Positions 45,475 through 54,679 of a stretch of 59,051 nucleotides of DNA are shown here, in pieces; within the stretch, counting starts at the first letter, position 1; each line of letters starts with the position of its first letter. A program made the translations under genes and the position numbers. The notes under the pieces are model-generated. The model was not told where the DNA came from, made no database searches, and saw only the letters and a program-made list of their open reading frames with translations. The DNA comes from an uncultured Flavobacteriales bacterium. Its GTDB lineage: Bacteria > Bacteroidota > Bacteroidia > Flavobacteriales_E > Vicingaceae. The stretch covers positions 1 through 59,051 of the forward strand of contig CALCHN010000073.1 of NCBI GenBank assembly GCA_937901255.1, in the 5' to 3' direction.

Positions 45475-45478
45475 TTAA

Positions 45479-46903
45479 ATGCTTTTTCGCTCCACTAATT
45501 TTTATCCAATAGTATGGATGTTACTACTTGTGTTGCTTGTTTTTAAGCCAACAAAAGCAAGTGCAGAAGGCATTAGTATGGATACAGCTGTTGTAGTGGT
45601 AGAAGTTAAAATTATCGGTAATAAAACCACTAAAAATCATATTATTGAAAGAGAGTTTCCCTTTAGTATAAACGATACTATCTCTAAAAATAAGCTTAAT
45701 TACATTACAGAAAGAACTCAAAGTAATTTAATGAACACCTTGCTTTTTAACTTTGTAAATGTTGAAGTGGTTTATTTTACGGATGAAATTATTTCTATTT
45801 ATGTTACTGTGGAAGAGCGTTGGTACTGGTGGCCGTTGCCTATTTTTGAAGTCCAAGAAACGAATTTTAATACCTGGTGGAAAACCAAAAATTTTGATAG
45901 AGTAAACTACGGGCTTTATCTTGCTAAAGAAAATTTTAGAGGAAGGAAGGAACGCTTGGTGTTTAAAGCTCAAGGTGGTTATACCGAAAAAGCTGAGTTT
46001 CGTTATCATGTTCCTTATCTTAATAAAAAGCAAACACAAGGTTTTATGGTGGGGTTTAACTACAACAGAAACCATGAGGTAATGTATGGAACCACCGATA
46101 ACAAAAGAGATTTTGTGAAAATGGATGAACTTTACCTGCAAGAACAATTTGTTTCCAGAATAAATTACGAGTATCGTCCTAAGTTATACAACTCACACTC
46201 TTTAGAGCTAAGACATCATTATTTTAGCATTGCAGATACTGTTTTCAATCTTTCAGATGAATTTTTAGAGAAAAAAGATAATAATACAAGTTTGTTTAGT
46301 TTGTTATATACCTTTAAAAGAGATAAACGAAATTTTAAAAGTTATCCTACAAAAGGTTATTTTGCTGAATTTAATGTAATTAAAAATGGCTTTGGAATTT
46401 CAGATCATAATATAGACGCTTTATATGGTTTGTTTTCTTTACGTAAGTATTGGAAAATGGGTAGCAGAACTTATTTTGCTGTTTATACCAAAGGAAAATA
46501 TTCGTTAGAACGTCCGCCATTTTATTTGTTAGGAGGGTTGGGGTATAACAATAACTTGGTAAGAGGTTATGAGTTTTATGTAATTCACGGGGAGCATTAC
46601 GGATTAGCCAAAACACAGTTTAGGTATGCCTTAGTAGATAATAAAATTACTTATGTACCTTTTTTGTTTTCTGAGAAATTTAAAAAAGTACCGCTTTCTG
46701 TTTATTCAGGATTGTTTTTCGATACAGGTTATGTATATGACCGTGAGTTGAGTAAAACAAATTCGTTGAATAATACCCATCTGTATAGTGCAGGAGTTGC
46801 TTTAGATTTTGTTACCTATTACGATGTTGTTTTTAGAGTAGAATACAGTATAAATCACCTGAGTGAACACGGTTTATTTCTTCACTTTGTAGCTCCTTTG
46901 TAG
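45479..46903 (+). CDS. BamA/TamA-like outer-membrane protein with one POTRA domain
   Basis: A 474-residue exported protein. The signal peptide (residues about 10-29) ends near KASA. A single POTRA-like domain follows at about 37-112 (VVVVEVKIIGNKTTKNHIIE). A barrel then fills the rest with alternating strands, including FAEFNVIKNGFGISDHNI, the BamA-like YLLGGLGYNNNLVRGYEFYV (corresponding to the VRGY/F loop motif) and a closing strand ending HFVAPL. The full BamA of this phylum has five POTRA domains and is longer, so this is a small Omp85 relative, perhaps an assembly or secretion pore. It follows the CBS gene by 4 bp. Confidence 0.85.
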   Translation: MLFRSTNFYPIVWMLLLVLLVFKPTKASAEGISMDTAVVVVEVKIIGNKTTKNHIIEREFPFSINDTISKNKLNYITERTQSNLMNTLLFNFVNVEVVYFTDEIISIYVTVEERWYWWPLPIFEVQETNFNTWWKTKNFDRVNYGLYLAKENFRGRKERLVFKAQGGYTEKAEFRYHVPYLNKKQTQGFMVGFNYNRNHEVMYGTTDNKRDFVKMDELYLQEQFVSRINYEYRPKLYNSHSLELRHHYFSIADTVFNLSDEFLEKKDNNTSLFSLLYTFKRDKRNFKSYPTKGYFAEFNVIKNGFGISDHNIDALYGLFSLRKYWKMGSRTYFAVYTKGKYSLERPPFYLLGGLGYNNNLVRGYEFYVIHGEHYGLAKTQFRYALVDNKITYVPFLFSEKFKKVPLSVYSGLFFDTGYVYDRELSKTNSLNNTHLYSAGVALDFVTYYDVVFRVEYSINHLSEHGLFLHFVAPL

Positions 46904-46920
46904 GATTAATTTACACAGCA

Positions 46921-47316
46921 TCAATTTTTATCTTTTACCCATTTCATTTCAGTAATAATAATAAAACTACCACCGCAATCACAAATAAAGTTTCCATCAT
47001 TTACTTTCTTATTATTACATTTTTCACAAATAACAACTTTTTCTTTCTCTTTAAGAAAATTTATACGTAATGTTAATTGCAATAAATAGACAAGTAAAGA
47101 CAAACCTATTGCTATCAATAATATTATTGGTAAAGATGAAATAAACTCCATAAGGTTAGCAGGTTCTCTTCCAAAATAAGTCTTCGCACCACCAGTAATA
47201 TTCGATATTATCATTACTAATAAAGTACTAATAAAAACAGTAGTTGGAGCGATAAGAGAAGGTTTAAATCCTTTTTTTTCATTAGCTAACTCTTGTTCTG
47301 TTTTTTTTACCCACAT
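46921..47316 (-). CDS. Small membrane protein with a C-terminal zinc-ribbon-like Cys cluster
   Basis: A 131-residue protein with two hydrophobic helices (about residues 22-43 and 62-83), then a cytosolic tail with CEKCNNKKVNDGNFICDCGG, where Cys-x2-Cys and Cys-x-Cys could bind one zinc. The family is not recognised. It lies 104 bp downstream of lgt on the same strand. Its function and link to lipoprotein processing are open. Confidence 0.65.
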   Translation of the reverse strand: MWVKKTEQELANEKKGFKPSLIAPTTVFISTLLVMIISNITGGAKTYFGREPANLMEFISSLPIILLIAIGLSLLVYLLQLTLRINFLKEKEKVVICEKCNNKKVNDGNFICDCGGSFIIITEMKWVKDKN

Positions 47317-47420
47317 GATAACTTAACTTTAATACTAAAGACTAAAAATCAACTAAATATAAGGTTTTAAGTGATAAAAGTTGCTTTTCTATAATCTTCT
47401 TAATGGGGAATAAACACAGT

Positions 47421-48575
47421 TTACTCCTTCACTTTGTAGGATTTCTTAGCATACCAAACACCAATAATTCCAGCAATAACAAGCAATACTGCAATAATTT
47501 CAGCTTGAGTAGCTTTCATCCCAAAAATGTTATAATCAGGATTAATTCTTATTTTTTCTATCAAAAAACGTTCAATACCATTAAAAATAAGGTAGAAAGA
47601 GAACATCACTCCGGGAGTTGTTATTTTTTTTCTGAAAGCCCATAAACCTCCAAAAATCATAAAAGCCATTACCGTTTCATAAAATGGAGTAGGCCAAACA
47701 GGCGTAGCTAATTCGTAGCAATATTTACCTTCACAACCTGCTATTAAAATCCCTTCGCCATTCACATTGTGAGGATAAGTAAAAGACCACATCCAATCGG
47801 GTAAAAAGCTTATTGCTTCAGGCATAGGTAATTCGTTGGTTGTCCCCCAGTCTCCATCACCAGAAAGCTGACAACCAATTCTGCCAATTCCGTAAGCGAG
47901 CATCAACCCTGGAGCACAAGCATCTATAACATGCACTAATTTTAATCCTTTTTTATGGGCATAATAGACTACCGCACCACCACCAATTATTAATCCGCCA
48001 TAAATACTCAATCCCGAACCTGATAAAATTACGCCAATAGGATCTTCCATTAATCTTTCTAAATCTTCAACAGCATCAAATAGTTTGGCTCCTAAAATCC
48101 CACCAATAGCAGCAATAAATGTCATATTACCCACATGTTGGTATGGACGAACAACTTCTGTTACTTCTTTAGGTTCTGGCAATCTGTTTTTTTCTGCTTC
48201 TCTATATTTTAGGTAAGTTAATACAGCTGCCAATACAATTCCTGAAAGTAAATTTCCTTCTAAAGACATTACGTAAGACTGTAAATCTTCAGCTGCTTGA
48301 GCATAGTTTAATATAATTCCACCTAATTTATAACCAACAACAAAACCGAAAAGTCCGTTGCTAAGCAATTCATTTACAGATGCTTTTTTTCCTTTAATAA
48401 CTTTTATAGTATCAGCAGATAATAGGCCATCAGCTTCTTTTCTTTTCATTTCCTGCACAAAAAGTAAATTAGCTGCTATAAAGGCTAAAGCTACCATAAA
48501 CCCAAACATAGGCAATGGAAACGAAAATGAAAATCCGAATAAATAGTTGATTAAATCTGATAGGAATGGAAACAT
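47421..48575 (-). CDS. lgt: Prolipoprotein diacylglyceryl transferase
   Basis: A 384-residue inner-membrane enzyme that adds diacylglycerol to the lipobox Cys of prolipoproteins. The family core is seen in GLSIYGGLIIGGGAVVYYAHKKG (the position of the HGG-type motif), then DACAPGLMLAYGIGRIGCQLSGDGDWG and PTPFYETVMAFMIFG. About seven helices are expected. It is longer than E. coli Lgt (291 residues) owing to an N-terminal insert typical of Bacteroidota. It shares a minus-strand run with mtaB and the aminotransferase. Confidence 0.94.
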   Translation of the reverse strand: MFPFLSDLINYLFGFSFSFPLPMFGFMVALAFIAANLLFVQEMKRKEADGLLSADTIKVIKGKKASVNELLSNGLFGFVVGYKLGGIILNYAQAAEDLQSYVMSLEGNLLSGIVLAAVLTYLKYREAEKNRLPEPKEVTEVVRPYQHVGNMTFIAAIGGILGAKLFDAVEDLERLMEDPIGVILSGSGLSIYGGLIIGGGAVVYYAHKKGLKLVHVIDACAPGLMLAYGIGRIGCQLSGDGDWGTTNELPMPEAISFLPDWMWSFTYPHNVNGEGILIAGCEGKYCYELATPVWPTPFYETVMAFMIFGGLWAFRKKITTPGVMFSFYLIFNGIERFLIEKIRINPDYNIFGMKATQAEIIAVLLVIAGIIGVWYAKKSYKVKE

Positions 48576-48614
48576 TTTTTTAGTTTGAAGTTTATAAGTT
48601 TAATAGTATTAATC

Positions 48615-49937
48615 TCAAATCTCTAATTTATAATTCAAAACCAACTCTCCTTCTGCAACATTTTCTGAATCAATGGTTTTTAACTTGATTTCTTGTATGG
48701 TATTTTCTAAAGCTGCTTCATAAGGTACTTTTACTTTAATGTAATTTTCAGTAAAACCATTTAAAAAGCCTTCATGCTGTTCGGCTTCTAGTAAAACATT
48801 AAATGTATCCCCTAAAAATTGCTCATAAAAATATCTTTTTTTCTTTTCAGAAAGAATGTGCAACATTTTACTTCTTTCACTTCTTACTTCTTTTGGTACC
48901 GGATTGTCTAGTTTAACCGCAGTTGTATTTTGTCTTTCTGAATAAGTAAATACATGCAAGTAGGAGATAGGCAATTCGTTTAAGAAGTTATAAGTTTCCA
49001 AAAAGTCTTCATCGGTTTCATCAGGGAAACCAACAATAACATCTACACCAATACATGCGTGAGGCATTTTTTCTTTAATACGATAAACCCTTTCAGAATA
49101 TAGTTCCTTGAGGTATTTTCTACGCATCATTTTTAATATTTTGTTGGAACCAGATTGCAATGGAATATGAAAATGAGGCATAAACTTGTTAGATTCACTC
49201 ACAAAATCAATAATATCATTACTCAGTAAATTGGGTTCTATAGAGGATATTCTATATCTATTAATACCATCAACTTTATCTAAAGCTTGTACTAACTGGT
49301 AAAAATCTTCTTTTCCTTCGCCTTGACCAAAATCTCCAATGTTCACACCAGTTAAAACTACTTCTTTAATGTTTGTTTTAGCAATTTCTTCGGCAACTTT
49401 TACCGTTTCGGCTATAGATTGATTTCTACTTTTACCTCTTGCCAATGGAATGGTACAAAAAGTACAAAAGTAATCGCAACCATCTTGTATTTTAAGGAAA
49501 GAACGTGTTCTATCGCCTTGAGAGTAGGAAGGAATAAAGTCTTTTGCTTCTTTAATTTTTGAAGCATATACTTGAGCAATTTCATTTTTTTCTTGCTGAT
49601 TAAAATAATCAACAATTTTAAATTTTTCTGCTGCACCAAGCACCATGTTTACACCATGAATTTGAGCAATTTCTTCAGGTTTTAATTGAGCATAACAGCC
49701 AATTATAGCAACAAATGCATCAGGATTTACTTTTTTGGCTTTTTTTACTAATTGCTTGCATTTTTTGTCGGCATTTTCGGTAACGGAACAAGTGTTTATT
49801 ACAAAAACATCGGGGGTATCGTTAAAATCAACTCTTGCAAAACCTTCTTCCTGAAACATTCTGGCAATAGAAGAAGTTTCTGAAAAATTCAGTTTACAAC
49901 CGAGGGTATATAAAGCTACTTTTTTTGTTGGGTTCAT
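48615..49937 (-). CDS. mtaB: tRNA t6A37 methylthiotransferase MtaB
   Basis: A 440-residue radical-SAM methylthiotransferase that converts t6A37 to ms2t6A37 in tRNAs reading ANN codons. The N-terminal MTTase domain has TLGCKLNFSETSSIARMF, NTCSVTENADKKC and GCYAQLKPEEI with its three Fe-S cysteines. The radical-SAM core carries QDGCDYFCTFCTIPLARGKSRN (CxxxCxxC). A TRAM-like domain closes the protein. MtaB, rather than MiaB or RimO, is indicated by the CDYFCTFCTIP form and GKSRN. It ends 40 bp before lgt. Confidence 0.94.
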   Translation of the reverse strand: MNPTKKVALYTLGCKLNFSETSSIARMFQEEGFARVDFNDTPDVFVINTCSVTENADKKCKQLVKKAKKVNPDAFVAIIGCYAQLKPEEIAQIHGVNMVLGAAEKFKIVDYFNQQEKNEIAQVYASKIKEAKDFIPSYSQGDRTRSFLKIQDGCDYFCTFCTIPLARGKSRNQSIAETVKVAEEIAKTNIKEVVLTGVNIGDFGQGEGKEDFYQLVQALDKVDGINRYRISSIEPNLLSNDIIDFVSESNKFMPHFHIPLQSGSNKILKMMRRKYLKELYSERVYRIKEKMPHACIGVDVIVGFPDETDEDFLETYNFLNELPISYLHVFTYSERQNTTAVKLDNPVPKEVRSERSKMLHILSEKKKRYFYEQFLGDTFNVLLEAEQHEGFLNGFTENYIKVKVPYEAALENTIQEIKLKTIDSENVAEGELVLNYKLEI

Positions 49938-49950
49938 TCGTAAATTACAA

Positions 49951-51147
49951 TTATTTCAATAAAGCTAAGGTGTTTTTTATTCTGTTGATGGATTCTTTTA
50001 ACACTTCCTCAGAAGTAGCATAAGAAATTCGTAAGCATTCTGGATTTCCAAAAGCATCGCCACTAACTAAAGCCACTAAGCCTTCATTTAATAAAAACAT
50101 ACATAAATCTGTTGCATCTTTTATTACTTCTCCGTTATAGGATTTTCCAAAATAAGAGGAAACATCAGGAAAAAAATAAAAAGCACCTTTTGGTTGGTTC
50201 ATTTTAATTCCCGGAATATCTTTCATTAAATCATACACCAAGTCTTTCCTTCTTTGGAAAGCAGCAACCATATCGTTCACTATAGAAGTGTCAGCTTCTA
50301 AAGCAGCTTCAGCCGCTTTTTGGGCAATACTGCAAGTGCCAGAAGTAAACTGACCTTGCATTTTAATACAAGCATCGGCTATCCATTTTGGAGCGGCAAT
50401 AAAACCAATTCTCCAACCTGTCATAGCAAAACCCTTTGAAACACCGTTTACCACCACTACTTGGTCTTTTATAAAATCAAACTGAGCAATGCTTTCGTGT
50501 TTACCAACAAAATTAATGTGTTCGTAAATTTCATCAGAAACAATAATAATATTGGGATAATTTCTTACCAATTCAGCAATAGCCAACAGTTCTTCTTTAG
50601 TATAAACAGAGCCACTAGGGTTGCAGGGAGAGCTAAACCAAATCATTCTGGTTTTTGGTGTAATGGCATTTTTAAGTTGATCGATAGTAATTTTAAAATC
50701 GGTTTCAATAGTGGTGTTTACTATTACGGGAGTAGCTTCGGCAATTTTTATCATTTCTATGTAGCTTACCCAATATGGAGCTAATAAAATAACTTCATCA
50801 CCCGGATTTAAAATGCTCAACGCTAAATTAGTAAGTGAATGTTTTGCACCTGTAGAAACCACTATTTGTTCAAAAGAATAATCTAAATTATTATCTCTTT
50901 TTAATTTGTTTGCAGCAGCTTTTCTAAGTTCAGGATAACCAGGAACAGGCGTATAGTGCGTATAGTTTTCGTCTATTGCTTTTTTAGCAGCATCTTTTAT
51001 AAGTTGAGGCGTATCAAAATCTGGTTCGCCAATGCTTAGGCTAATTACATCTTTTCCTTCCGCTTGGAGTTCTCTGCTTAACCTTGTCATAGCAAGGGTT
51101 TGCGACTCACTTAAATTGTTAATTCTATTAGATAATGTTTTGTTCAT
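49951..51147 (-). CDS. PLP-dependent aminotransferase (aspartate aminotransferase type)
   Basis: A 398-residue fold-type I class I/II aminotransferase close to AspB. It begins with NRINNLSESQTLAMTRLSRE, and GYPELRKAAANKLKRDN and SSPCNPSGSVYTKEELLA follow. The Schiff-base Lys is in VVVNGVSKGFAMTGWRIGF, and the substrate Arg is expected in CLRISYATSEE. It would exchange amino groups between aspartate and 2-oxoglutarate, but members also serve prephenate. It heads the mtaB-lgt run, 13 bp before mtaB. Confidence 0.92.
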   Translation of the reverse strand: MNKTLSNRINNLSESQTLAMTRLSRELQAEGKDVISLSIGEPDFDTPQLIKDAAKKAIDENYTHYTPVPGYPELRKAAANKLKRDNNLDYSFEQIVVSTGAKHSLTNLALSILNPGDEVILLAPYWVSYIEMIKIAEATPVIVNTTIETDFKITIDQLKNAITPKTRMIWFSSPCNPSGSVYTKEELLAIAELVRNYPNIIIVSDEIYEHINFVGKHESIAQFDFIKDQVVVVNGVSKGFAMTGWRIGFIAAPKWIADACIKMQGQFTSGTCSIAQKAAEAALEADTSIVNDMVAAFQRRKDLVYDLMKDIPGIKMNQPKGAFYFFPDVSSYFGKSYNGEVIKDATDLCMFLLNEGLVALVSGDAFGNPECLRISYATSEEVLKESINRIKNTLALLK

Positions 51148-51208
51148 AAAGCAAAATTAAAGTGGCGAAATTACTGAAAATAGATGTTATAAAATAGTTT
51201 TAAGTTAT

Positions 51209-51475
51209 TAACCTGAGTCGATTATTCTTTTGAATTCAGACCACTTGTAAATAGTGAGTTTCAACTAAAAATGATGAAATAATAGCGAGTTATTATAAAG
51301 TATTTTTAGGTAGAAAATTGCTGTTTAGAAGTGGATTAAAAAAAATGTTTTTTCCTAAAAATCAATCTACTGCGTTATTTTTTCTTGCTTTAGCCTGCTA
51401 AAGCTTTGAAAATATGCCTTGTATATTAACTTTTATGAAAATCTGAATTTTAAAATAATAATCGAACTCAGGTTA
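51209..51475. mobile_element. 267-bp MITE-like element with terminal inverted repeats
   Basis: The left end TAACCTGAGTCGATTATT (51209 on), continuing to GAATTCAG, and the right end CTGAATTT...AATAATCGAACTCAGGTTA (to 51475) are inverted copies over about 30 bp with small gaps. ATTA flanks both junctions (51207-51210 and 51475-51478) and may be a target duplication. The interior has no reading frame but contains TTTAGCCTGCTAAAG at 51387-51401. Size, ends and lack of coding fit a non-autonomous element. Confidence 0.8.
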
Positions 51476-51488
51476 TTAAGTAAACACT

Positions 51489-51496
51489 TAGTTTTG
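51489..51496 (+). promoter_or_regulatory. -7 box for the formimidoyltransferase gene
   Basis: TAGTTTTG matches TAnnTTTG. The -33 region, about 20 bp upstream, falls inside the right end of the MITE-like element, where no TTTG is present. Confidence 0.5.
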
Positions 51497-51536
51497 TGGT
51501 TGAATAAATTTTAAATTAACAATATAAATTATACTT

Positions 51537-53198
51537 ATGTCAAAACAATTAATAGAATGTGTTCCTAATATTAGCGAAGGAAGAAATGAAGCAAAGATTA
51601 AAGCGATTACTGCTGTTGTAGAAACTGTTGAAGGTGTTAAACTATTAGATGTAGATCCGGGAAAAGCCACTAACAGAACAGTAATTACTTTTGTAGGAGA
51701 ACCAGAACCAGTTATTGAAGCAGCATTTTTATTAATTAAAAAAGCAGCAGAATTAATTGACATGAGAGGTCACCAAGGAGAGCACCCACGTTTTGGAGCG
51801 ACAGATGTTTGTCCATTAGTACCAATTTCTGGAATTACAATGGAAGAAACGGTAAAATATGCTCATAAATTAGCCAAAAGAGTAGGAGAAGAGTTAAATA
51901 TTCCTGTTTATTGTTATGAAAATGCTGCTCAAGAAGAAAAAAGAAAGAATTTAGCTAATTGTCGTTCAGGAGAATACGAAGGACTAAAAGAAAAATTGAA
52001 TGATGCTGCTTGGAAGCCAGATTTTGGACCTGCAACATTTAATGAACAGGTACAAAAAAGTGGAGCAACAGCTATTAGTGCCAGAGATTTTTTAATAGCT
52101 TATAATGTAAATCTGAACTCAACATCTACCAGAAGAGCTAATGCTATTGCTTTTGATATTAGAGAAGCAGGAAGATTAGTAAAAGAAAATGGAGTTGAAA
52201 AAAGAGTTCCAGGTAAATTGAAAGCGGTAAAAGGTATAGGTTGGTTTATAGATGAATATGGTATTGCTCAAATTTCTTACAACTTAACTAATATTTCGAT
52301 TACATCTATGCATGTAGCTTTTGATGAAACCTGTAAAGCAGCTCAAGAAAGAGGATTGCGTGTTACAGGCTCTGAGTTAGTAGGTTTAATTCCGCTAAAA
52401 GCGATGTTAGATGCTGCAGATTACTTCTTGATAAAACAAGAGCGTTCATTAGGTTGTTCTGAAAAAGAAAAAATTAAAATTGCTATTAAATCTTTAGGGC
52501 TAGACGAATTAAAACCTTTTAATCCTGATGAAAAAATAATAGAATATATCTTAGAAAAAGATGCTCCTAAAAAATTAATTGACTTAACGTTAAAAGACTT
52601 TGCTGATGAAACAGCTGCCGAATCTATGGCTCCTGGTGGTGGTTCTATTGCTGCTTATGTAGGTACGTTGGGTGTAGCTTTAGGAACTATGGTAGCTAAC
52701 TTATCAGGACATAAAAGAGGTTGGGACGATAAATGGGAGTTTTTCTCAGATTGGGCGGTAAAAGGACAGCAGTATAAAACCACTTTGTTGAATTTAGTGG
52801 ACGAAGATACCAATGCATTTAATAAAATTATTGATGGTTTTAGAATGCCAAAAGAAACTCCAGAAGAAATTAAGCTAAGAGATGAAGCTATTGAAAATGC
52901 TACTAAATACGCTGCAGAAGTGCCATTTAAAGTAATGAAAACAGCATACGAGTCTATGGAAGTGATGCAAGAAATGATGCAGTCAGGCTTGCAGTCTTCC
53001 CTTTCTGATGGTGCGGTAGGCATTATGTGTGCTAAAGCAGCTGTGGCAGGGGCTTACTTTAATGTTAAAATTAATGTTAAAGACATTAAAGACAGGCCTT
53101 TTGCTGAAAAGTTGATGGCTGATGGGGAGGTGATATTTCAACAAACCATTGCTATTGAACAACAAACATTAGCATTAATAAATCAAAAGTTGGGATAA
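51537..53198 (+). CDS. Bifunctional glutamate formimidoyltransferase / formimidoyl-THF cyclodeaminase
   Basis: A 553-residue fusion like mammalian FTCD. Residues 1-325 are the formimidoyltransferase (LIECVPNISEGRNEAKIKAI, MRGHQGEHPRFGATDVCPLV with the active His). Residues about 345-553 are the cyclodeaminase (FADETAAESMAPGGGSIAAY, then DEDTNAFNKIIDGFRMPKET). Together they move the formimino group from N-formimino-glutamate, the end of histidine breakdown, to tetrahydrofolate, giving methenyl-THF and ammonia. No hut genes lie beside it. Confidence 0.95.
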   Translation: MSKQLIECVPNISEGRNEAKIKAITAVVETVEGVKLLDVDPGKATNRTVITFVGEPEPVIEAAFLLIKKAAELIDMRGHQGEHPRFGATDVCPLVPISGITMEETVKYAHKLAKRVGEELNIPVYCYENAAQEEKRKNLANCRSGEYEGLKEKLNDAAWKPDFGPATFNEQVQKSGATAISARDFLIAYNVNLNSTSTRRANAIAFDIREAGRLVKENGVEKRVPGKLKAVKGIGWFIDEYGIAQISYNLTNISITSMHVAFDETCKAAQERGLRVTGSELVGLIPLKAMLDAADYFLIKQERSLGCSEKEKIKIAIKSLGLDELKPFNPDEKIIEYILEKDAPKKLIDLTLKDFADETAAESMAPGGGSIAAYVGTLGVALGTMVANLSGHKRGWDDKWEFFSDWAVKGQQYKTTLLNLVDEDTNAFNKIIDGFRMPKETPEEIKLRDEAIENATKYAAEVPFKVMKTAYESMEVMQEMMQSGLQSSLSDGAVGIMCAKAAVAGAYFNVKINVKDIKDRPFAEKLMADGEVIFQQTIAIEQQTLALINQKLG

Positions 53199-53211
53199 GA
53201 TAATTGAGGTA

Positions 53212-53589
53212 TTAATTTACTATTTTTTTAATCACTACATAAGTGCCACCTCTACTTTGAGCATAAGCTGGGTCGTCTGTACAGATGTCCCAGTTTCCTT
53301 TTTTTATTTCCATTTCTACACTAATACTTTTATTGATGTATTTTCTTAGCTTTTTTGCATCAACATTGCTTTCGCAGATTTTTATAAAGTAATCCTGTAT
53401 AGAACAACGTAAGTACAACTCTTTATATTCAGCTACTTTTCCACCTTTGTTTATGAATACTTTTTCAATTAACTGACAAGTAGTATAGTTTCTATTAGGA
53501 TCTTTCTCTTTTAAATTTGACTCAGAGCTATTTTTGCAAGAGCTTGAGAAGATAAAAATACCAGATAAAATAAAAATTAATGTTCTCAT
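53212..53589 (-). CDS. Hypothetical lipoprotein
   Basis: A 125-residue product with a lipoprotein signal: MRTLIFILSGIFIFSSSCKN, Cys at about residue 18. The mature part is small and polar with three more Cys (TTCQLIEKV, LRCSIQDY, ICESN) and ends in YVVIKKIVN. No family is recognised. It converges on the formimidoyltransferase gene with only 13 bp between stops. Confidence 0.6.
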   Translation of the reverse strand: MRTLIFILSGIFIFSSSCKNSSESNLKEKDPNRNYTTCQLIEKVFINKGGKVAEYKELYLRCSIQDYFIKICESNVDAKKLRKYINKSISVEMEIKKGNWDICTDDPAYAQSRGGTYVVIKKIVN

Positions 53590-53902
53590 GAGATTGTTTT
53601 ACACAACGTTTTACTACCAAATGTACTGAAAAATAGATGAGTTTATGATAAGGTATTGAAAATTATTGTGAATTCAATTATTCAGAAGTTGTTTGTAGTA
53701 GTTATTAAACTAATAACTAACATACCTAGTATCTGAGCGAGGGCAACCGAACAAACGGTGCGAAATCCTGAGTAATTGGAACAGGAAATGCGGTGGCATC
53801 TGGGTAAAGATTACGAAGGATTTGGTGTTTGTTCTTGATTTTTGGCTCTTGGAATTTACCCTGAGCGTAGCCGAATGGGTCAAGAAAAAGAGTAAAGTAA
53901 TG
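53590..53902. other. Gap with short inverted, repeat-like sequence
   Basis: The stretch 53722-53895 has a different texture from the flanks, for example GAGCGAGGGCAACCGAACAA, GGTGCGAAATCCTGAG and CCCTGAGCGTAGCCGAATGG. A minus-strand reading frame through it (53710-53925) looks like repeat rather than protein. I take it as a dispersed intergenic repeat whose boundaries I cannot fix. Confidence 0.4.
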
Positions 53903-54265
53903 CTACCCTTGATGAAACTCTTCAAAAGTATTATCGGAGTAAAAAACTACAATTTTCTGAATTTTTTTATCGCCTACCTGTTGGTTAGTTGGTGTAGGAG
54001 GGGAGAGGTAAGTAGGATTTGGTTCACTTTCTACTTGATTTGAAGGAATAATTTCGTTGGCAGCAGTATTTCCTGTCAGTAACCAATCGGAACTTACTTT
54101 TGGAAAAGCAGCTAATACTTTTTGAATAAATTCCAAACTAGGTTTATTTCGTCCAGAAAGTATATGAGAAATACTCGAACGTTGCACTTCAATTTTGTCG
54201 GCAAAAGCAGAAGCTGATAAATTATTTAGCTTCATAATGTATTGCAATCTTTCGGTAATATTCAT
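53903..54265 (-). CDS. XRE-family transcriptional regulator 1
   Basis: A 120-residue DNA-binding protein. Residues 3-60 are a Cro/C1-type helix-turn-helix: ITERLQYIMKLNNLSASAFA then DKIEVQRSSISHILSGRNKPS. The SDWLLTGN segment closes the domain, and the rest is a low-complexity Pro/Asn/Thr linker with a short C-terminal segment (KIQKIVVFYSDNTFEEFHQG). Palindromes TTACAA..TGTAA cluster just upstream (54280-54351), so it probably represses itself. Regulators of this build occur in prophages and integrated elements as well as in the core genome. Confidence 0.88.
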   Translation of the reverse strand: MNITERLQYIMKLNNLSASAFADKIEVQRSSISHILSGRNKPSLEFIQKVLAAFPKVSSDWLLTGNTAANEIIPSNQVESEPNPTYLSPPTPTNQQVGDKKIQKIVVFYSDNTFEEFHQG

Positions 54266-54279
54266 GGTTTTTTAGCGTG

Positions 54280-54530
54280 TTACAATTGTAAATCATTTAA
54301 CTTGTTACAAATGTAAACATAAGTTTTGAATCAACCATGTTACAAATGTAAATTATTTATAAAAGCCCTGTTTTAATCAGTATTATTACTTTAGGTGGCT
54401 TATCTTAAATGTCTGATTATTAAGTTTAAGAATTGCAAATTTGCAGAAGATGATTTTACTACGTTACATTTGTAATGTATGGCATACTATTTTAATTCTT
54501 TTTAAGTAGAATTACTGTTTACATTTGTAA
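54280..54530. promoter_or_regulatory. Five TTACA-N2-TGTAA palindromes (operator cluster)
   Basis: TTACAATTGTAA at 54280-54291; TTACAAATGTAA at 54305-54316 and 54340-54351; TTACATTTGTAA at 54464-54475 and 54519-54530. In copies 2 and 3 the minus strand reads TACATTTG and in copies 4 and 5 the plus strand does; both fit the -7 consensus TAnnTTTG. The likely ligand is the XRE regulator whose start is at 54265. Confidence 0.8.
54440..54472 (+). promoter_or_regulatory. Rightward promoter covered by an operator palindrome
   Basis: TTTG (54440-54443), 21 bp, then TACATTTG (54465-54472). The -7 box is inside the palindrome at 54464-54475. No intact plus-strand gene follows before 55193. Confidence 0.6.
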
Positions 54531-54679
54531 TGTTTATTGTTTTCTGATGCCACGAATGCACGAATGTTTTAGTATGGAATTTGTCATACAGGAAGTGAAA
54601 TTGCATTGATTGATGTGGTGTTGATTGTATGAATTAAATTTTGTAGTGTTGAAGATAAAAAAATAGGAAAGTTTATTCA

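Larger units (their letters stand above)
51148..51536. other. Intergenic gap filled by a MITE-like element
   Basis: Most of this gap is the 267-bp element at 51209-51475. The predicted promoter of the downstream gene (TAGTTTTG at 51489-51496) begins 13 bp past its right end. No gene is seen. Confidence 0.6.

Noticed and set aside
45728..46147. 139-codon minus-strand frame inside the Omp85-like gene
   Set aside because: The POTRA and barrel on the plus strand are convincing; the antisense frame is a shadow.
53710..53925. Small minus-strand protein ending in a hydrophobic N-terminus
   Set aside because: It overlaps the end of the XRE gene and follows an intergenic repeat; the apparent signal peptide is antisense coincidence.
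53700..54265. Direct repeat of the tRNA-Asp 3' end as an attachment site
   Set aside because: I looked for TCCGGACGGGACTCGAA-like sequence near the left boundary and did not find it.
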